The notes under the pieces are model-generated. The model was not told the DNA's origin. It made no database searches and saw only the letters and a program-made list of their open reading frames with translations. The translations under genes and the position numbers were made by a program. A DNA stretch of 64,000 nucleotides, from NCBI RefSeq assembly GCF_014856545.2, contig NZ_CP109811.1:676001-740000 (forward strand). Reading direction: 5' to 3'. This document shows, piece by piece, positions 37,631 through 45,402 of the stretch; position 1 is the stretch's first letter, and the number at the start of each line of letters is the position of its first letter. The stretch comes from Mesobacillus jeotgali. GTDB taxonomy: Bacteria > Bacillota > Bacilli > Bacillales > Cytobacillaceae.

Positions 37631-38233
37631 TTATTTATTTCCGCTAATGACAATGTCAGCCCGGTCAGATGGTTTTTGCTGTTGAACATACATATCCTCG
37701 GCCACCATCCAGTTGGCTTCCCACATCTCCCGGGCACCTTCGCCATCTCTCTCAATCCCGCGGGCAAGCCGCAACTCTCGCGGACAATCAACCCAGATTT
37801 TCAGGTCATAGAAGTCCTCAAGTTCCTTGCGAGTGGAATAGACACCTTCAATAATGACAATTCCGCCAACTGGGACAGTATGGAATTCCGCCAGAGTATC
37901 TGTGTCCCAATCATAACGCTGATAATCGCCCTCCTGGTCGCTGCTCAAAGGCTCCAGCACCTGAGCCATCAGGCGTTTCCAGTCAAAATCAGCGCCAATC
38001 GGTTTATTTGCAGGCACATCTTTTATGAGCTGAAAGGAGGGGAGGTAGAAATCATCCTTATGGACAACCGTAACATCAGGCAGCTCAGCCTTCAGCATTT
38101 TTGAAAAGGTACTCTTACCAGAACCGCCGCAGCCATCCACACCAATCAGCAGGGTGGACTGCTTCCGGGGCATACTTCGGATTGTCTCAATTAGTTCGCG
38201 GGAGGAATGATAGGGACCTTTTAATATTTTCAT
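37631..38233 (-). CDS. Uridine kinase-like P-loop protein
   Basis: 200 residues. Walker A GVDGCGGSGKST is at 31-42, a KDDFYLP motif (as in uridine kinases and PRK-like enzymes) near 62, YDWDTD near 106 and GIVIIEGVYSTRKEL near 123. These match the uridine kinase/phosphoribulokinase fold. It should phosphorylate a nucleoside or similar small molecule with ATP. The ATG at 38233 follows AAAGGAAA by 7 bases and gives a standard N-terminus; the frame extends 23 codons upstream without a ribosome site. It is separate from dbpA by about 200 bp that hold nothing clear. Confidence 0.85.
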   Translation of the reverse strand: MKILKGPYHSSRELIETIRSMPRKQSTLLIGVDGCGGSGKSTFSKMLKAELPDVTVVHKDDFYLPSFQLIKDVPANKPIGADFDWKRLMAQVLEPLSSDQEGDYQRYDWDTDTLAEFHTVPVGGIVIIEGVYSTRKELEDFYDLKIWVDCPRELRLARGIERDGEGAREMWEANWMVAEDMYVQQQKPSDRADIVISGNK

Positions 38234-38459
38234 GCTGATTTTCCTTTCTATTAATATTATCCTGAACGCATCTGAACTTATAAAAACATTAACAATATAC
38301 ATCTAGCCTAAAAAAAGAGAATCTGACGTGAGATTTGACTCGAATTTCTATAATAAGGTTTCACAAAATCACAATAATTTCGATGATACCCTTTAGGGTG
38401 TGGGGAGTATAATGAGAATATAAAGAAAACGATTTCATTTCAAAGGAAGGGTGTTGGAC

Positions 38460-38642
38460 ATGAACTATCAAGAAGTCAAATCTCAATTAGAAGCATTACA
38501 GATGCAGCTGGCGAATAAGATGCAGAATCCAAGCCTGTCTATAGATGAAAAAACTGAACTTCAAAGAGCCATTGCAAACTACGATTATATTATCGAGCTG
38601 ACTTGCATGAACCATTTTGAGCGAGGCAATGCGATTCATTAA
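38460..38642 (+). CDS. Small hypothetical protein, 60 residues
   Basis: A soluble helical protein that begins MNYQEVKSQLEALQMQLANK and continues with a second helix (DEKTELQRAIANYDYIIEL). AAGGAAGG lies 9 bases before the ATG, and an intrinsic terminator follows directly. No family or function recognised. The heptad-like Leu/Ile pattern suggests a two-helix hairpin that could dimerise. Confidence 0.7.
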   Translation: MNYQEVKSQLEALQMQLANKMQNPSLSIDEKTELQRAIANYDYIIELTCMNHFERGNAIH

Positions 38643-38647
38643 AACGA

Positions 38648-38684
38648 AGCCTGGAGGCACAACATGCCCTCCAGGCTATTTTTA
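38648..38684 (+). terminator. Terminator of the 60-residue protein gene
   Basis: AGCCTGGAGG / CCCTCCAGGCT stem followed by ATTTTTA. Confidence 0.82.
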
Positions 38685-38765
38685 TAGACAAATTATAAAT
38701 TTCAAAGAAAAAATGCCAGCACCTGGATATGCCGAATGACCAAGGCGTATGCGCTTGTGCCTTAC

Positions 38766-39263
38766 TTATTGGACTCCACTTAATGGCTTCTGGCTAAAAT
38801 AATCCAATGCATAGTTGACCTGGTCAATTTCATAGATTTTTCTTTCGATGCAAAACTGAATCACAAGGTCGGATGTTTCACTGTCTGACAAAGAGTAGCC
38901 GGCAGAGCTTAACAGCTTGTCGGTTTCTTTTTTGTTCAGCTCAAGGGCCAAAGCAAGGGCTGTGACGGTATTCTTACTCGGTTTATATTCAGGGTTTGAG
39001 CGGATTTTTGAAAAAAGTCTTCGATCGAGGCCAGCTTTTTTATAAACCTCGGAATCCTTGCAGCCTTTTTTGTCTATAAAGCCAAACAGTACCTTCTGCA
39101 AAGTCGGCTTCCGCTTCTCTGCAATGAAGCTTTCAATCTCCAGCGGCGAAATGCTCTCAAGGACAAAATCCTCCAGTGGGGCCATTGATTTTTCACAAAC
39201 GATATAGCTTAGGTTCCGATCTATATACTGCTGCAGTTCTTCCAACAGCATTTTATCCAGCAT
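38766..39263 (-). CDS. HTH-domain protein paired with a vWA protein
   Basis: 165 residues. The middle and end (DSEVYKKAGLDRRLFSKIRS, then KNTVTALALALELNKKETDKLL) have the look of an XRE-like helix-turn-helix: an A-G-L turn and the second helix followed by the N-T-V-x-A-L-A-L-A-L pattern. The first 60 residues are acidic and Leu-rich with no assignment. AAGGAGG lies 8 bases before the ATG. It is divergent from the vWA gene, with a GTCGC/GCGAC inverted repeat in the gap, so it may regulate that gene. No direct function known. Confidence 0.75.
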   Translation of the reverse strand: MLDKMLLEELQQYIDRNLSYIVCEKSMAPLEDFVLESISPLEIESFIAEKRKPTLQKVLFGFIDKKGCKDSEVYKKAGLDRRLFSKIRSNPEYKPSKNTVTALALALELNKKETDKLLSSAGYSLSDSETSDLVIQFCIERKIYEIDQVNYALDYFSQKPLSGVQ

Positions 39264-39283
39264 GTGGCCAGCCTCCTTAAAAT

Positions 39284-39300
39284 GTCGCTTAACAGGCGAC
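39284..39300. promoter_or_regulatory. Inverted repeat in the divergent HTH/vWA intergenic region
   Basis: GTCGC (39284-39288) and GCGAC (39296-39300) flank 7 bases. The position between two divergent genes, one encoding a HTH protein, makes it a possible operator. Short arms, so low confidence. Confidence 0.4.
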
Positions 39301-39359
39301 CAAAATATGGATGATTCTAGATATGATTATATCAGATTCAGCTTAGGAGGATGATAGTG

Positions 39360-39968
39360 ATGAAGAATAATTTAACGGAAATCATATTTTTGCTAGACCG
39401 GAGCGGCTCGATGGCAGGACTAGAGGGCGACACAGTTGGCGGATTCAATGCTTTTGTGAAAAAACAGACCGAACTGGAAGGCGAAACCATCCTGACAACG
39501 GTGCTTTTTGATGATCAATATGAAGTGCTTTGGAACGGGATTGATGCGAGGGAGGCGGAGTTGACCGAAGATGACTACTATGTCCGCGGGATGACTGCGC
39601 TACTGGATGCAGTGGGAAAAACGATCCTCGATGTTGGCTACCGTCTCGCCAGAACAAGTGAAGAACGCAGGCCAGGCAAAGTCATCTTCGTGATCACGAC
39701 AGATGGGATGGAGAACGCTAGCAGCGAGTTCACTTACGGAAAGGTGAAAGAACTGATTCGGCACCAGCAGGAAAGATACAGCTGGGAATTCATCTTCATG
39801 GGTGCAAATATCGACGCAGCTAAAGAAGCTGACAGCCTTGGAATCCATATTGAGAATTCCTTTAACTTCGAAGCAACAGTAAAAGGTATTGAAAACATGT
39901 ATGAAATGGTTTCTGAATCTATCATGGAAAAAAGAATGAAAGGAGTACATGATGATGAAAATCTTTAA
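39360..39968 (+). CDS. von Willebrand factor A (vWA) domain protein
   Basis: 202 residues, almost entirely a vWA domain. The MIDAS motif DRSGSM starts at residue 13, followed by a Thr in MTALLDAVG and DGMEN (residues ~110). The cytoplasmic, signal-less form resembles TerY-like and other intracellular vWA proteins that assemble protein complexes in a Mg2+-dependent way. The ATG at 39360 is 9 bases after AGGAGG; the ATG at 39351 abuts the site. Its end overlaps the DUF4352 gene by 20 bases, so the two are translationally linked. Confidence 0.87.
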   Translation: MKNNLTEIIFLLDRSGSMAGLEGDTVGGFNAFVKKQTELEGETILTTVLFDDQYEVLWNGIDAREAELTEDDYYVRGMTALLDAVGKTILDVGYRLARTSEERRPGKVIFVITTDGMENASSEFTYGKVKELIRHQQERYSWEFIFMGANIDAAKEADSLGIHIENSFNFEATVKGIENMYEMVSESIMEKRMKGVHDDENL

Positions 39969-40539
39969 AAAATGGTGGTTCTGGCTCATTGCAGTTATTG
40001 TTGTCATTGCTTTAGCAGGAGGTGGAGGAGAAGAGGAAACAGCGACCAAGGTAGATAAAGCTGCGGAAACTTCAGCTTCGGCAGAAAAAGACGAAAAAGC
40101 TGTGGAAGACTCAACGTCGGCAGAAAACGAAGAAGAAGCTCCGCCAGTAAAGGAAGAATTTTCGGTCGGGGAGAAGGTTCAACTAGGTGACAATGTGCTG
40201 ACGGTCACGAAAGCTGAGAAATCAGCAGGCAGTGAGTATGACAAGCCAAAGGATGGTCATGAGTATGTCGTCGTCACGGTTATGATTGAAAATGCCGGCG
40301 ATGAAAACATCTCATATAATCCATTCGATTTTAAGATGTCGAACAGCCAGGGACAAATTCTTGACCAGGCATTCACGACAATCGATACTAATACCGCTCT
40401 CCAATCTGGAGAACTGGCTCCAGGCGGAAAAGTAACCGGGACGATTGCTTTTGAGCAGCCGGCAGGTGATCCTGGCCTGCAGCTTCAGTACACGCCCAGC
40501 TTCTGGTCCGACAAGACAATCAAGGTCAATTTGCAATGA
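39949..40539 (+). CDS. Membrane-anchored DUF4352 protein
   Basis: About 196 residues. Residues ~4-22 form one hydrophobic helix (WWFWLIAVIVVIALAG) with no lipobox Cys, then an acidic Glu/Ala/Ser linker (30-70) and an Ig-like DUF4352 domain (VGEKVQLGDNVLTVTKAE to the end). It is probably anchored in the membrane with the domain outside. DUF4352 proteins are often secreted or surface proteins of unknown role. Three successive ATGs (39949, 39952, 39955) follow AAAGGAG; the last has the best spacing. Coupled to the vWA gene by overlap. Confidence 0.82.
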   Translation: MMMKIFKKWWFWLIAVIVVIALAGGGGEEETATKVDKAAETSASAEKDEKAVEDSTSAENEEEAPPVKEEFSVGEKVQLGDNVLTVTKAEKSAGSEYDKPKDGHEYVVVTVMIENAGDENISYNPFDFKMSNSQGQILDQAFTTIDTNTALQSGELAPGGKVTGTIAFEQPAGDPGLQLQYTPSFWSDKTIKVNLQ

Positions 40540-40543
40540 TAGC

Positions 40544-40571
40544 AGGGAGCGGCATTGCCGTTCCCTTCTTT
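40544..40571 (+). terminator. Terminator of the vWA/DUF4352 operon
   Basis: GGGAGCGGCA / TGCCGTTCCC stem followed by TTCTTTT. Confidence 0.8.
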
Positions 40572-40688
40572 TGACATTTTCCTGACATATTAACTATTGT
40601 AGGGAAGTGAAACTCCTTGATGCCGTTCATGTTTTTGTTTTTTAAAATTTTTATTAAAAAGTTTCATCTGACATTTTGCTGACATATT
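40572..40688 (+). promoter_or_regulatory. Two copies of a 20-bp direct-repeat element before the repeat-protein gene
   Basis: TGACATTTTCCTGACATATT at 40572-40591 and the same with G for C at 40669-40688 are 97 bp apart. Each is itself two TGACAT half-sites 11 bp apart, the typical spacing of OmpR-family response-regulator sites. The second copy supplies a CTGACA -35 (40679-40684) with TATGAG at 40701-40706 (16-bp spacing). An OmpR-type regulator is encoded just beyond the target gene, so binding by it is a fair inference. Confidence 0.6.
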
Positions 40689-40767
40689 CACAGAGTAAAT
40701 TATGAGTATAAGGTTCATGTCCATCTTGAATCTGAAAAAAGAAATGATTTACAGGAGGATGTCAGAT

Positions 40768-41844
40768 ATGAAAAAGAAATCAGTTATTGGCTTCACGATC
40801 GCAGGCGCATTATTGCTTGGAGGGTATGCAACTACTTCTCTGGCTAATGACGACAGTACGACAAGCACAGCTGCCGCCACTGTCAAAGGCCTTTTTGGTA
40901 AAGGTTTTGGCCATAAAGGATTCTACGGAGGGAACTCAGAAGCTCTGCTTGAAAGGGCAAAAGACCTTGGCATCAGTACTTCAGGAAAAGATGCTCAAAC
41001 ATTGATGGGTGAAATTCGCGAAGCTACACTTAAAAATGAAGCAAAAGAATTGGGAATCAAGACTGACGGAAAGGATGCCGCAACGCTGGCTGAGGAAGTT
41101 CAACTGGCCAATCTTAAGGAGAGAGCGAAGGATTTGGGCATCTCGACAGATGGAAAGGATGCAGCAGCACTTCATGATGCGATCCGCTTAGAGAACCTTA
41201 AGATTAAAGCGAAAGAACTAGGCGTTTCAACGGATAACAAGGATGCTCAGACTCTAATGGAAGATATCCGCACAGCGAACTTGAATAATAAAGCCAAGGA
41301 GCTTGGCGTATCCACTGAGGGCAAAGACCTTCAGACACTGCAGCAGGAAGTTCATACTGCATATATAAACCAAGAGGCTAAGAAATATGGGATTACAGTA
41401 GACGGCAAGGATATCCGTGAAATTACGCAGGAGGTCCAATCAGCGAAAGTAAAAGCAGACGCAAAAGAGCTGGACATCACTATTGACGGAAAAACAATCG
41501 GTGAAATTGCCCAGGAAGTAAAGGAAAAGAAAGTCATGAACCTGGCGAAGGAGCTTGGAATCTCCACTGCTGGTAAAGATACACGCCAGCTGATGGAAGA
41601 AATTCAAGCCAAGGATGCTGACAAGCTTGATGAGTTATTTGAGGATGGATTCGGGCGCCATGGAATGGGCTTTGGGCATGGCGGTGGATTTGGAAAGGGC
41701 AATGGCTTTGGAAATGGTGAAGGTTTCGGAAAAGGCAATGGCTTTGGACATGGCGGCAGCAAAGGCGGAATGGGACAAGGCGGTTTCGGCGGTGAAGGCG
41801 GACGTGGCGGCATGCACCAAAACGGCGGCGGACGCGGATTTTAA
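40768..41844 (+). CDS. Secreted protein with eight 28-residue repeats and a Gly/His-rich tail
   Basis: 358 residues from an ATG with AGGAGG upstream. Signal peptide cleaved after about residue 26. Residues 59-282 are eight tandem 28-residue units of the form (N/T)LK..AKELGIST-GKDAQTL..E(I/V)..A. The tail (293-358) is Gly-rich with His, Phe, Lys and Asn (GFGHGGGFGKGNGF). The unit is predicted to be two helices with a D/GKD turn. No family is recognised; surface or cell-wall stress sensing, metal binding by the tail, or a role in the adjacent two-component signal are possible. The first 22 codons of the longer frame (40702) lack a ribosome site. The DNA units have diverged. Confidence 0.82.
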   Translation: MKKKSVIGFTIAGALLLGGYATTSLANDDSTTSTAAATVKGLFGKGFGHKGFYGGNSEALLERAKDLGISTSGKDAQTLMGEIREATLKNEAKELGIKTDGKDAATLAEEVQLANLKERAKDLGISTDGKDAAALHDAIRLENLKIKAKELGVSTDNKDAQTLMEDIRTANLNNKAKELGVSTEGKDLQTLQQEVHTAYINQEAKKYGITVDGKDIREITQEVQSAKVKADAKELDITIDGKTIGEIAQEVKEKKVMNLAKELGISTAGKDTRQLMEEIQAKDADKLDELFEDGFGRHGMGFGHGGGFGKGNGFGNGEGFGKGNGFGHGGSKGGMGQGGFGGEGGRGGMHQNGGGRGF

Positions 41845-41862
41845 ATTCATAAAATAGCTGTT

Positions 41863-41893
41863 GATCCCCCGGTATCGAGCGGGGGATTTTTCC
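41863..41893 (+). terminator. Terminator of the repeat-protein gene
   Basis: ATCCCCCG / CGGGGGAT stem with a GTATCGAG-type loop followed by TTTTTCC. Confidence 0.82.
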
Positions 41894-41985
41894 TGTAAGA
41901 TAAGAAATGGATATACATAAAAAAGACCTGCGGGCGTGAGGGTTTAGGTCAGGTTGTACTCTTAGTGGTGTCGGGAGGAACGACG

Positions 41986-42672
41986 ATGAAAAGCATATTA
42001 ATCGTAGAAGATGAGCAAACAATCTCCAGAGTGCTGGCGGTTTACCTGAAGCATGAAGGCTATGAGGTCTTACAGGCTTTCGGTGGAAAGGAAGGTCTCC
42101 GTTTATTTACTCAGGAACAGCCGGATCTTGTGCTTCTGGATGTGATGCTTCCGGAAATGGACGGCTGGGATGTTTTGAAGGAACTCCGCAAAATCAGCTC
42201 CTGTCCGGTCATCATGCTGACTGCCCTTGGGGACATTGATTATCGCTTAAAAGGGCTAAACCAGGGAGCAGACGATTATATTTCAAAGCCGTTTGTTGGC
42301 GAAGAGGTGGTTGCCAGAATAAATGCCGTGCTGCGCCGTTTTTCGAATGTCCTGGATACGGAGCATACAAAACAGTTTGGCAGCCTGAAAATCAATATGG
42401 ATTCACATGTTGTCACAGTCAATGGAGAAAAAGTGGTTTTGACACCCAAAGATCTTAGTTTGCTGATATTCCTGGCAGACCGGCCAAACCGGACCTTTAC
42501 CAGGGAAGATTTGATTGAAAGTGTATGGGGAATGGATTATGACGGAAGCGATCGCGCGGTAGATCTTTCGATAAAAAGAATTCGCCATTCACTGGCAGAG
42601 TGGCCGGCGTCACAGGGAGAAATCAGGACATTAAGAGGATTGGGGTATCAGTTCAGTGTTTACGAAAAATAA
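41986..42672 (+). CDS. OmpR/PhoB-family response regulator
   Basis: 228 residues. Receiver domain with the phospho-acceptor Asp in DLVLLDVMLPEMDG (~residue 51), acid pocket VEDE at 7-10, Thr in MLTALG and Lys in ISKPF; then a winged-helix DNA-binding domain (TREDLIESVWG and AVDLSIKRIRHSL). Start: GGGAGG 8 bases before the ATG at 41986. The gene overlaps its histidine kinase by 17 bases. The TGACAT pairs upstream of the repeat-protein gene are candidate targets. Confidence 0.95.
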   Translation: MKSILIVEDEQTISRVLAVYLKHEGYEVLQAFGGKEGLRLFTQEQPDLVLLDVMLPEMDGWDVLKELRKISSCPVIMLTALGDIDYRLKGLNQGADDYISKPFVGEEVVARINAVLRRFSNVLDTEHTKQFGSLKINMDSHVVTVNGEKVVLTPKDLSLLIFLADRPNRTFTREDLIESVWGMDYDGSDRAVDLSIKRIRHSLAEWPASQGEIRTLRGLGYQFSVYEK

Positions 42673-44059
42673 AAAGCACGTTCCATTATTGAGATATTGG
42701 ACAACCAGATATCTTCTGACCCTGATTGTCGGGCTGCTTTTACTCGGTGCCGGTTCGGTGTGGTGGATAAAGGAAACCACACTGGAAAACCGATTGAAGT
42801 TAATGGAGTACATGGCTGTTGAAACGGCCGACCGGGTCGCGCAGTCCAGTGATTTCGGCGGTTTTGACAAAAGGATGGGTGACCGGACCAGATTCTTCGA
42901 AATGGAAAATCAGCCAGTGCTTATGATTACTGATATGGAAGGGAACGTCCTGAACACTGGCCCAATGCATGGCGGAGGTGGCCCGCGCCGCTTTTCAGGA
43001 AAGGTTCCCTCAGATATCATTGCAAATGAAGACAGTGTGAAGAGATTCACTGAAAATGGAACAGATATATATGCGGTTAAGGCGCCGATTAGCATGAATC
43101 AACTTCAGGCCGGCTGGGTTGTCGTGATGCAAAACGCCGGCGACTTGACTAACGTTGACCAGGAATATCGTTTGCTGCTCATTTTACTGGTGGGACTTGG
43201 CTTGCTTGGCTGGATTGTTATTTATTTTCTCACCAAAAGAATCCTGAAACCTATCCAGGATGTAGCGGCAGCAGCGGCACAGGTGCGTGAAGGGGACTAT
43301 GCCATCAAGCTTGATTCGGACCATAGAGAACTTGAAATATATGAACTCATTACTTCCTTTAAAGAAATGACCAGCCGACTGATCCAGCTCGAGCAAATGC
43401 GAGCAGAATTGCTGGCTGGAGTGACGCATGATTTGAAAACACCGGTCACCTCAATCAGCGGTCTCGTCCAGGCGGTCCGGGATGGGATTGTAACAGGGGA
43501 GGAGCGCCAGGAGTTTCTCGACATCACGCTAAAAGAAATCAATAGATTGCAAACCATGATTTCCGACCTGCTGGAATTCAACTCACTTGCAGCTGGTGCG
43601 TTCACGATCCGAGAGGAGAATTGTGATTTGAACAAACTCGTTGAGGATATTGGGCGGCAGTGGCAGGTGACTCAGGCTGAACCTGTTGATCTGAAGGTCA
43701 TCACTCCAGGGCACACCATACGAACTATGACGGATCCATTGCGTATGCAGCAAATCCTAATAAACTTGCTGAATAACTCCTATCAGGCAATGGATGACGA
43801 AGGCACTATTACCCTCCAGCTTTCAGAGGGAAGAATTGATGTAATGGACACAGGATCCGGCATACCAGAAGCTGAACAGGCATTGGTGTTTGAGCGCTTC
43901 TTCCGCGGCGAGAAGAAAAAGCTCAAGGTCAGGGGCCTTGGTCTCGGCCTGTCTTTCAGCAAAATGCTCGCCCGGTCACTGGGGGCAGACTTGATTTTAA
44001 AAGAAAGCAATTCAAGCGGCACGACATTTTCAATACTGTGGCTAAAAAAACATAAGTAA
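42656..44059 (+). CDS. Sensor histidine kinase
   Basis: 467 residues. TM1 at about 19-37, an extracellular sensor of ~135 residues that holds a GPMHGGGGPRRF stretch (Gly/His-rich, similar in flavour to the tail of the neighbouring secreted protein), TM2 at ~172-192, HAMP, then the phospho-acceptor His in AGVTHDLKTPVTS, N-box ILINLLNNSYQAM, G-box DTGSGIPEAE and GLGLGLSFSK. It phosphorylates the preceding response regulator. The GTG start lies inside the regulator gene (overlap 17 bases), so the pair is translationally coupled. A terminator follows. Confidence 0.95.
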   Translation: MFTKNKKHVPLLRYWTTRYLLTLIVGLLLLGAGSVWWIKETTLENRLKLMEYMAVETADRVAQSSDFGGFDKRMGDRTRFFEMENQPVLMITDMEGNVLNTGPMHGGGGPRRFSGKVPSDIIANEDSVKRFTENGTDIYAVKAPISMNQLQAGWVVVMQNAGDLTNVDQEYRLLLILLVGLGLLGWIVIYFLTKRILKPIQDVAAAAAQVREGDYAIKLDSDHRELEIYELITSFKEMTSRLIQLEQMRAELLAGVTHDLKTPVTSISGLVQAVRDGIVTGEERQEFLDITLKEINRLQTMISDLLEFNSLAAGAFTIREENCDLNKLVEDIGRQWQVTQAEPVDLKVITPGHTIRTMTDPLRMQQILINLLNNSYQAMDDEGTITLQLSEGRIDVMDTGSGIPEAEQALVFERFFRGEKKKLKVRGLGLGLSFSKMLARSLGADLILKESNSSGTTFSILWLKKHK

Positions 44060-44090
44060 CGGGCTGCATCTATCTTCGCAGCCCGTTTAA
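44058..44090. terminator. Terminator between the kinase and the convergent UvrC-like gene
   Basis: AACGGGCTGC / GCAGCCCGTT stem across a 9-base loop. It spans the kinase stop and reaches the stop of the convergent gene; a T/A run on each side is weak. Confidence 0.7.
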
Positions 44091-45154
44091 GCGTTCAGTA
44101 AATGAGCAATGGATACATCGAGTTTTTCATAATCACTGCCTTCCAGCCATTCTTCCGGAATGACCATGAACCTGGCATTGCCCCCATTTAAATAGCTATA
44201 GATGATTTGGGCTTCATCAAGTTCCTCCTTGCCGATGACGGCAGATTTCCTTTTCTCGCTCTGCTTAAAAGTGTCAAATAGGTTTTCCCTAATCTCCTTT
44301 GAAAGCTGCATGAACTTCGCCGGATGGTATTTTCTCCTAAAAATGACCTTATGCCCTTTGATCAGAAAAACCTTCAAGTTACGGTCATTGATCCACTCAA
44401 CCACGAGAATAGTTTTATTTCCTCCCGTGAATTGAATCATATTTTCCTTATACAAAAGGAGGGAGAATGATTTCATGTAATTCCTGTATTTTGCTGCTTC
44501 TTCAAATTGATACTCTTCGGCGGCATGATTCATTTTCTGCTCTAATTCGTCCAGAATCTCTGCATCAGCTCGCTGAAGAAAAGAAATGAACACATCCACG
44601 ACCCTATTGTATTCCTCAACGCCTGATCCTTCTAAACATAAACCATTGCACTTCCCCATGGTATAGTTCAGGCAAGGAGAACCCTTGAGTGGCTGAAGGC
44701 ACTTAATTTTAAAATACTCCTTAAAGTTCTCGATTGCTTTTTTTACATAAATGGGACTGGTATAGGGTCCAAAATAAATCGTGCCGCTACCTTCGGATTT
44801 TTCAGAAGCGATTGAAATTTTCCGATATGGCCCGTCCATCTTAATTGCAATATAGGAGTAAGCAAGATGGCTCTTCATTTTTTTGTTAAAAAGAGGCTTT
44901 AAATCTTTGATGAGCTTGCATTCAAGCAAGAATGCCTCGAATTCCGTATCAGTATGAAAGACGTGGAAATCATTTATGTTAGCGATCATCTTTTTGATTT
45001 TTTGCGGATGGGCTGCAGAGTTTTGAAAATATGTTTGAACCCGTTTCTTTAGGCTTTTCGCTTTCCCGACATAAATGACTGTATCTTTGTGATCTTTCAT
45101 AAGGTAAACACCAGGAGTCAAAGGAAGATTTTTGACCTTATCTTTAATATTCAC
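44087..45154 (-). CDS. UvrC N-terminal half homologue (GIY-YIG nuclease + UVR motif)
   Basis: About 355 residues, against ~600 for UvrC. A GIY-YIG domain (GVYLMKDHK..VIYVGKAKSLKKRV, residues ~15-40) comes first, then four Cys with UvrC-like spacing (152, 161, 169 and 173 from this start), which hold a [4Fe-4S] cluster in E. coli UvrC, then a UVR helix pair (EEYQFEEAAKYRNYM). The RNase H-like endonuclease and HhH domains of UvrC are missing. It should make a 3' incision-type cut, like E. coli Cho, or assist UvrC. The start is a GTG 7 bases after GAGGG and aligns with UvrC; an ATG at 45178 is the alternative. Confidence 0.83.
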   Translation of the reverse strand: MNIKDKVKNLPLTPGVYLMKDHKDTVIYVGKAKSLKKRVQTYFQNSAAHPQKIKKMIANINDFHVFHTDTEFEAFLLECKLIKDLKPLFNKKMKSHLAYSYIAIKMDGPYRKISIASEKSEGSGTIYFGPYTSPIYVKKAIENFKEYFKIKCLQPLKGSPCLNYTMGKCNGLCLEGSGVEEYNRVVDVFISFLQRADAEILDELEQKMNHAAEEYQFEEAAKYRNYMKSFSLLLYKENMIQFTGGNKTILVVEWINDRNLKVFLIKGHKVIFRRKYHPAKFMQLSKEIRENLFDTFKQSEKRKSAVIGKEELDEAQIIYSYLNGGNARFMVIPEEWLEGSDYEKLDVSIAHLLNA

Positions 45155-45340
45155 GTCCGCTCCCTCAATTATCTTCATTTTTTTAACCCTTATATATCTT
45201 CATATTTTAGCATAAGAGGTGATTAAGGCTCTTTATATGCATTTAAAGGTGGGATTCGTCAAAATGTTTCCGCTTTCATTCACTATCTCGCCAGTATGCT
45301 CCCGAATTGGCCCGATATCCTTGAATCTCATTCTGAAGAT

Positions 45341-45355
45341 GTTACCATAGGTAAC
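45341..45355. promoter_or_regulatory. Short palindrome upstream of proC
   Basis: GTTACC (45341-45346) and GGTAAC (45350-45355) flank ATA. It is a perfect hyphenated palindrome 48 bp before the proC start, in the gap shared with the divergent UvrC-like gene. Possible operator, no direct evidence. Confidence 0.35.
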
Positions 45356-45402
45356 GTTGATAAAATGTGAACGGAAATAAACTTTTTATGAGGTGAATGC
45401 GG

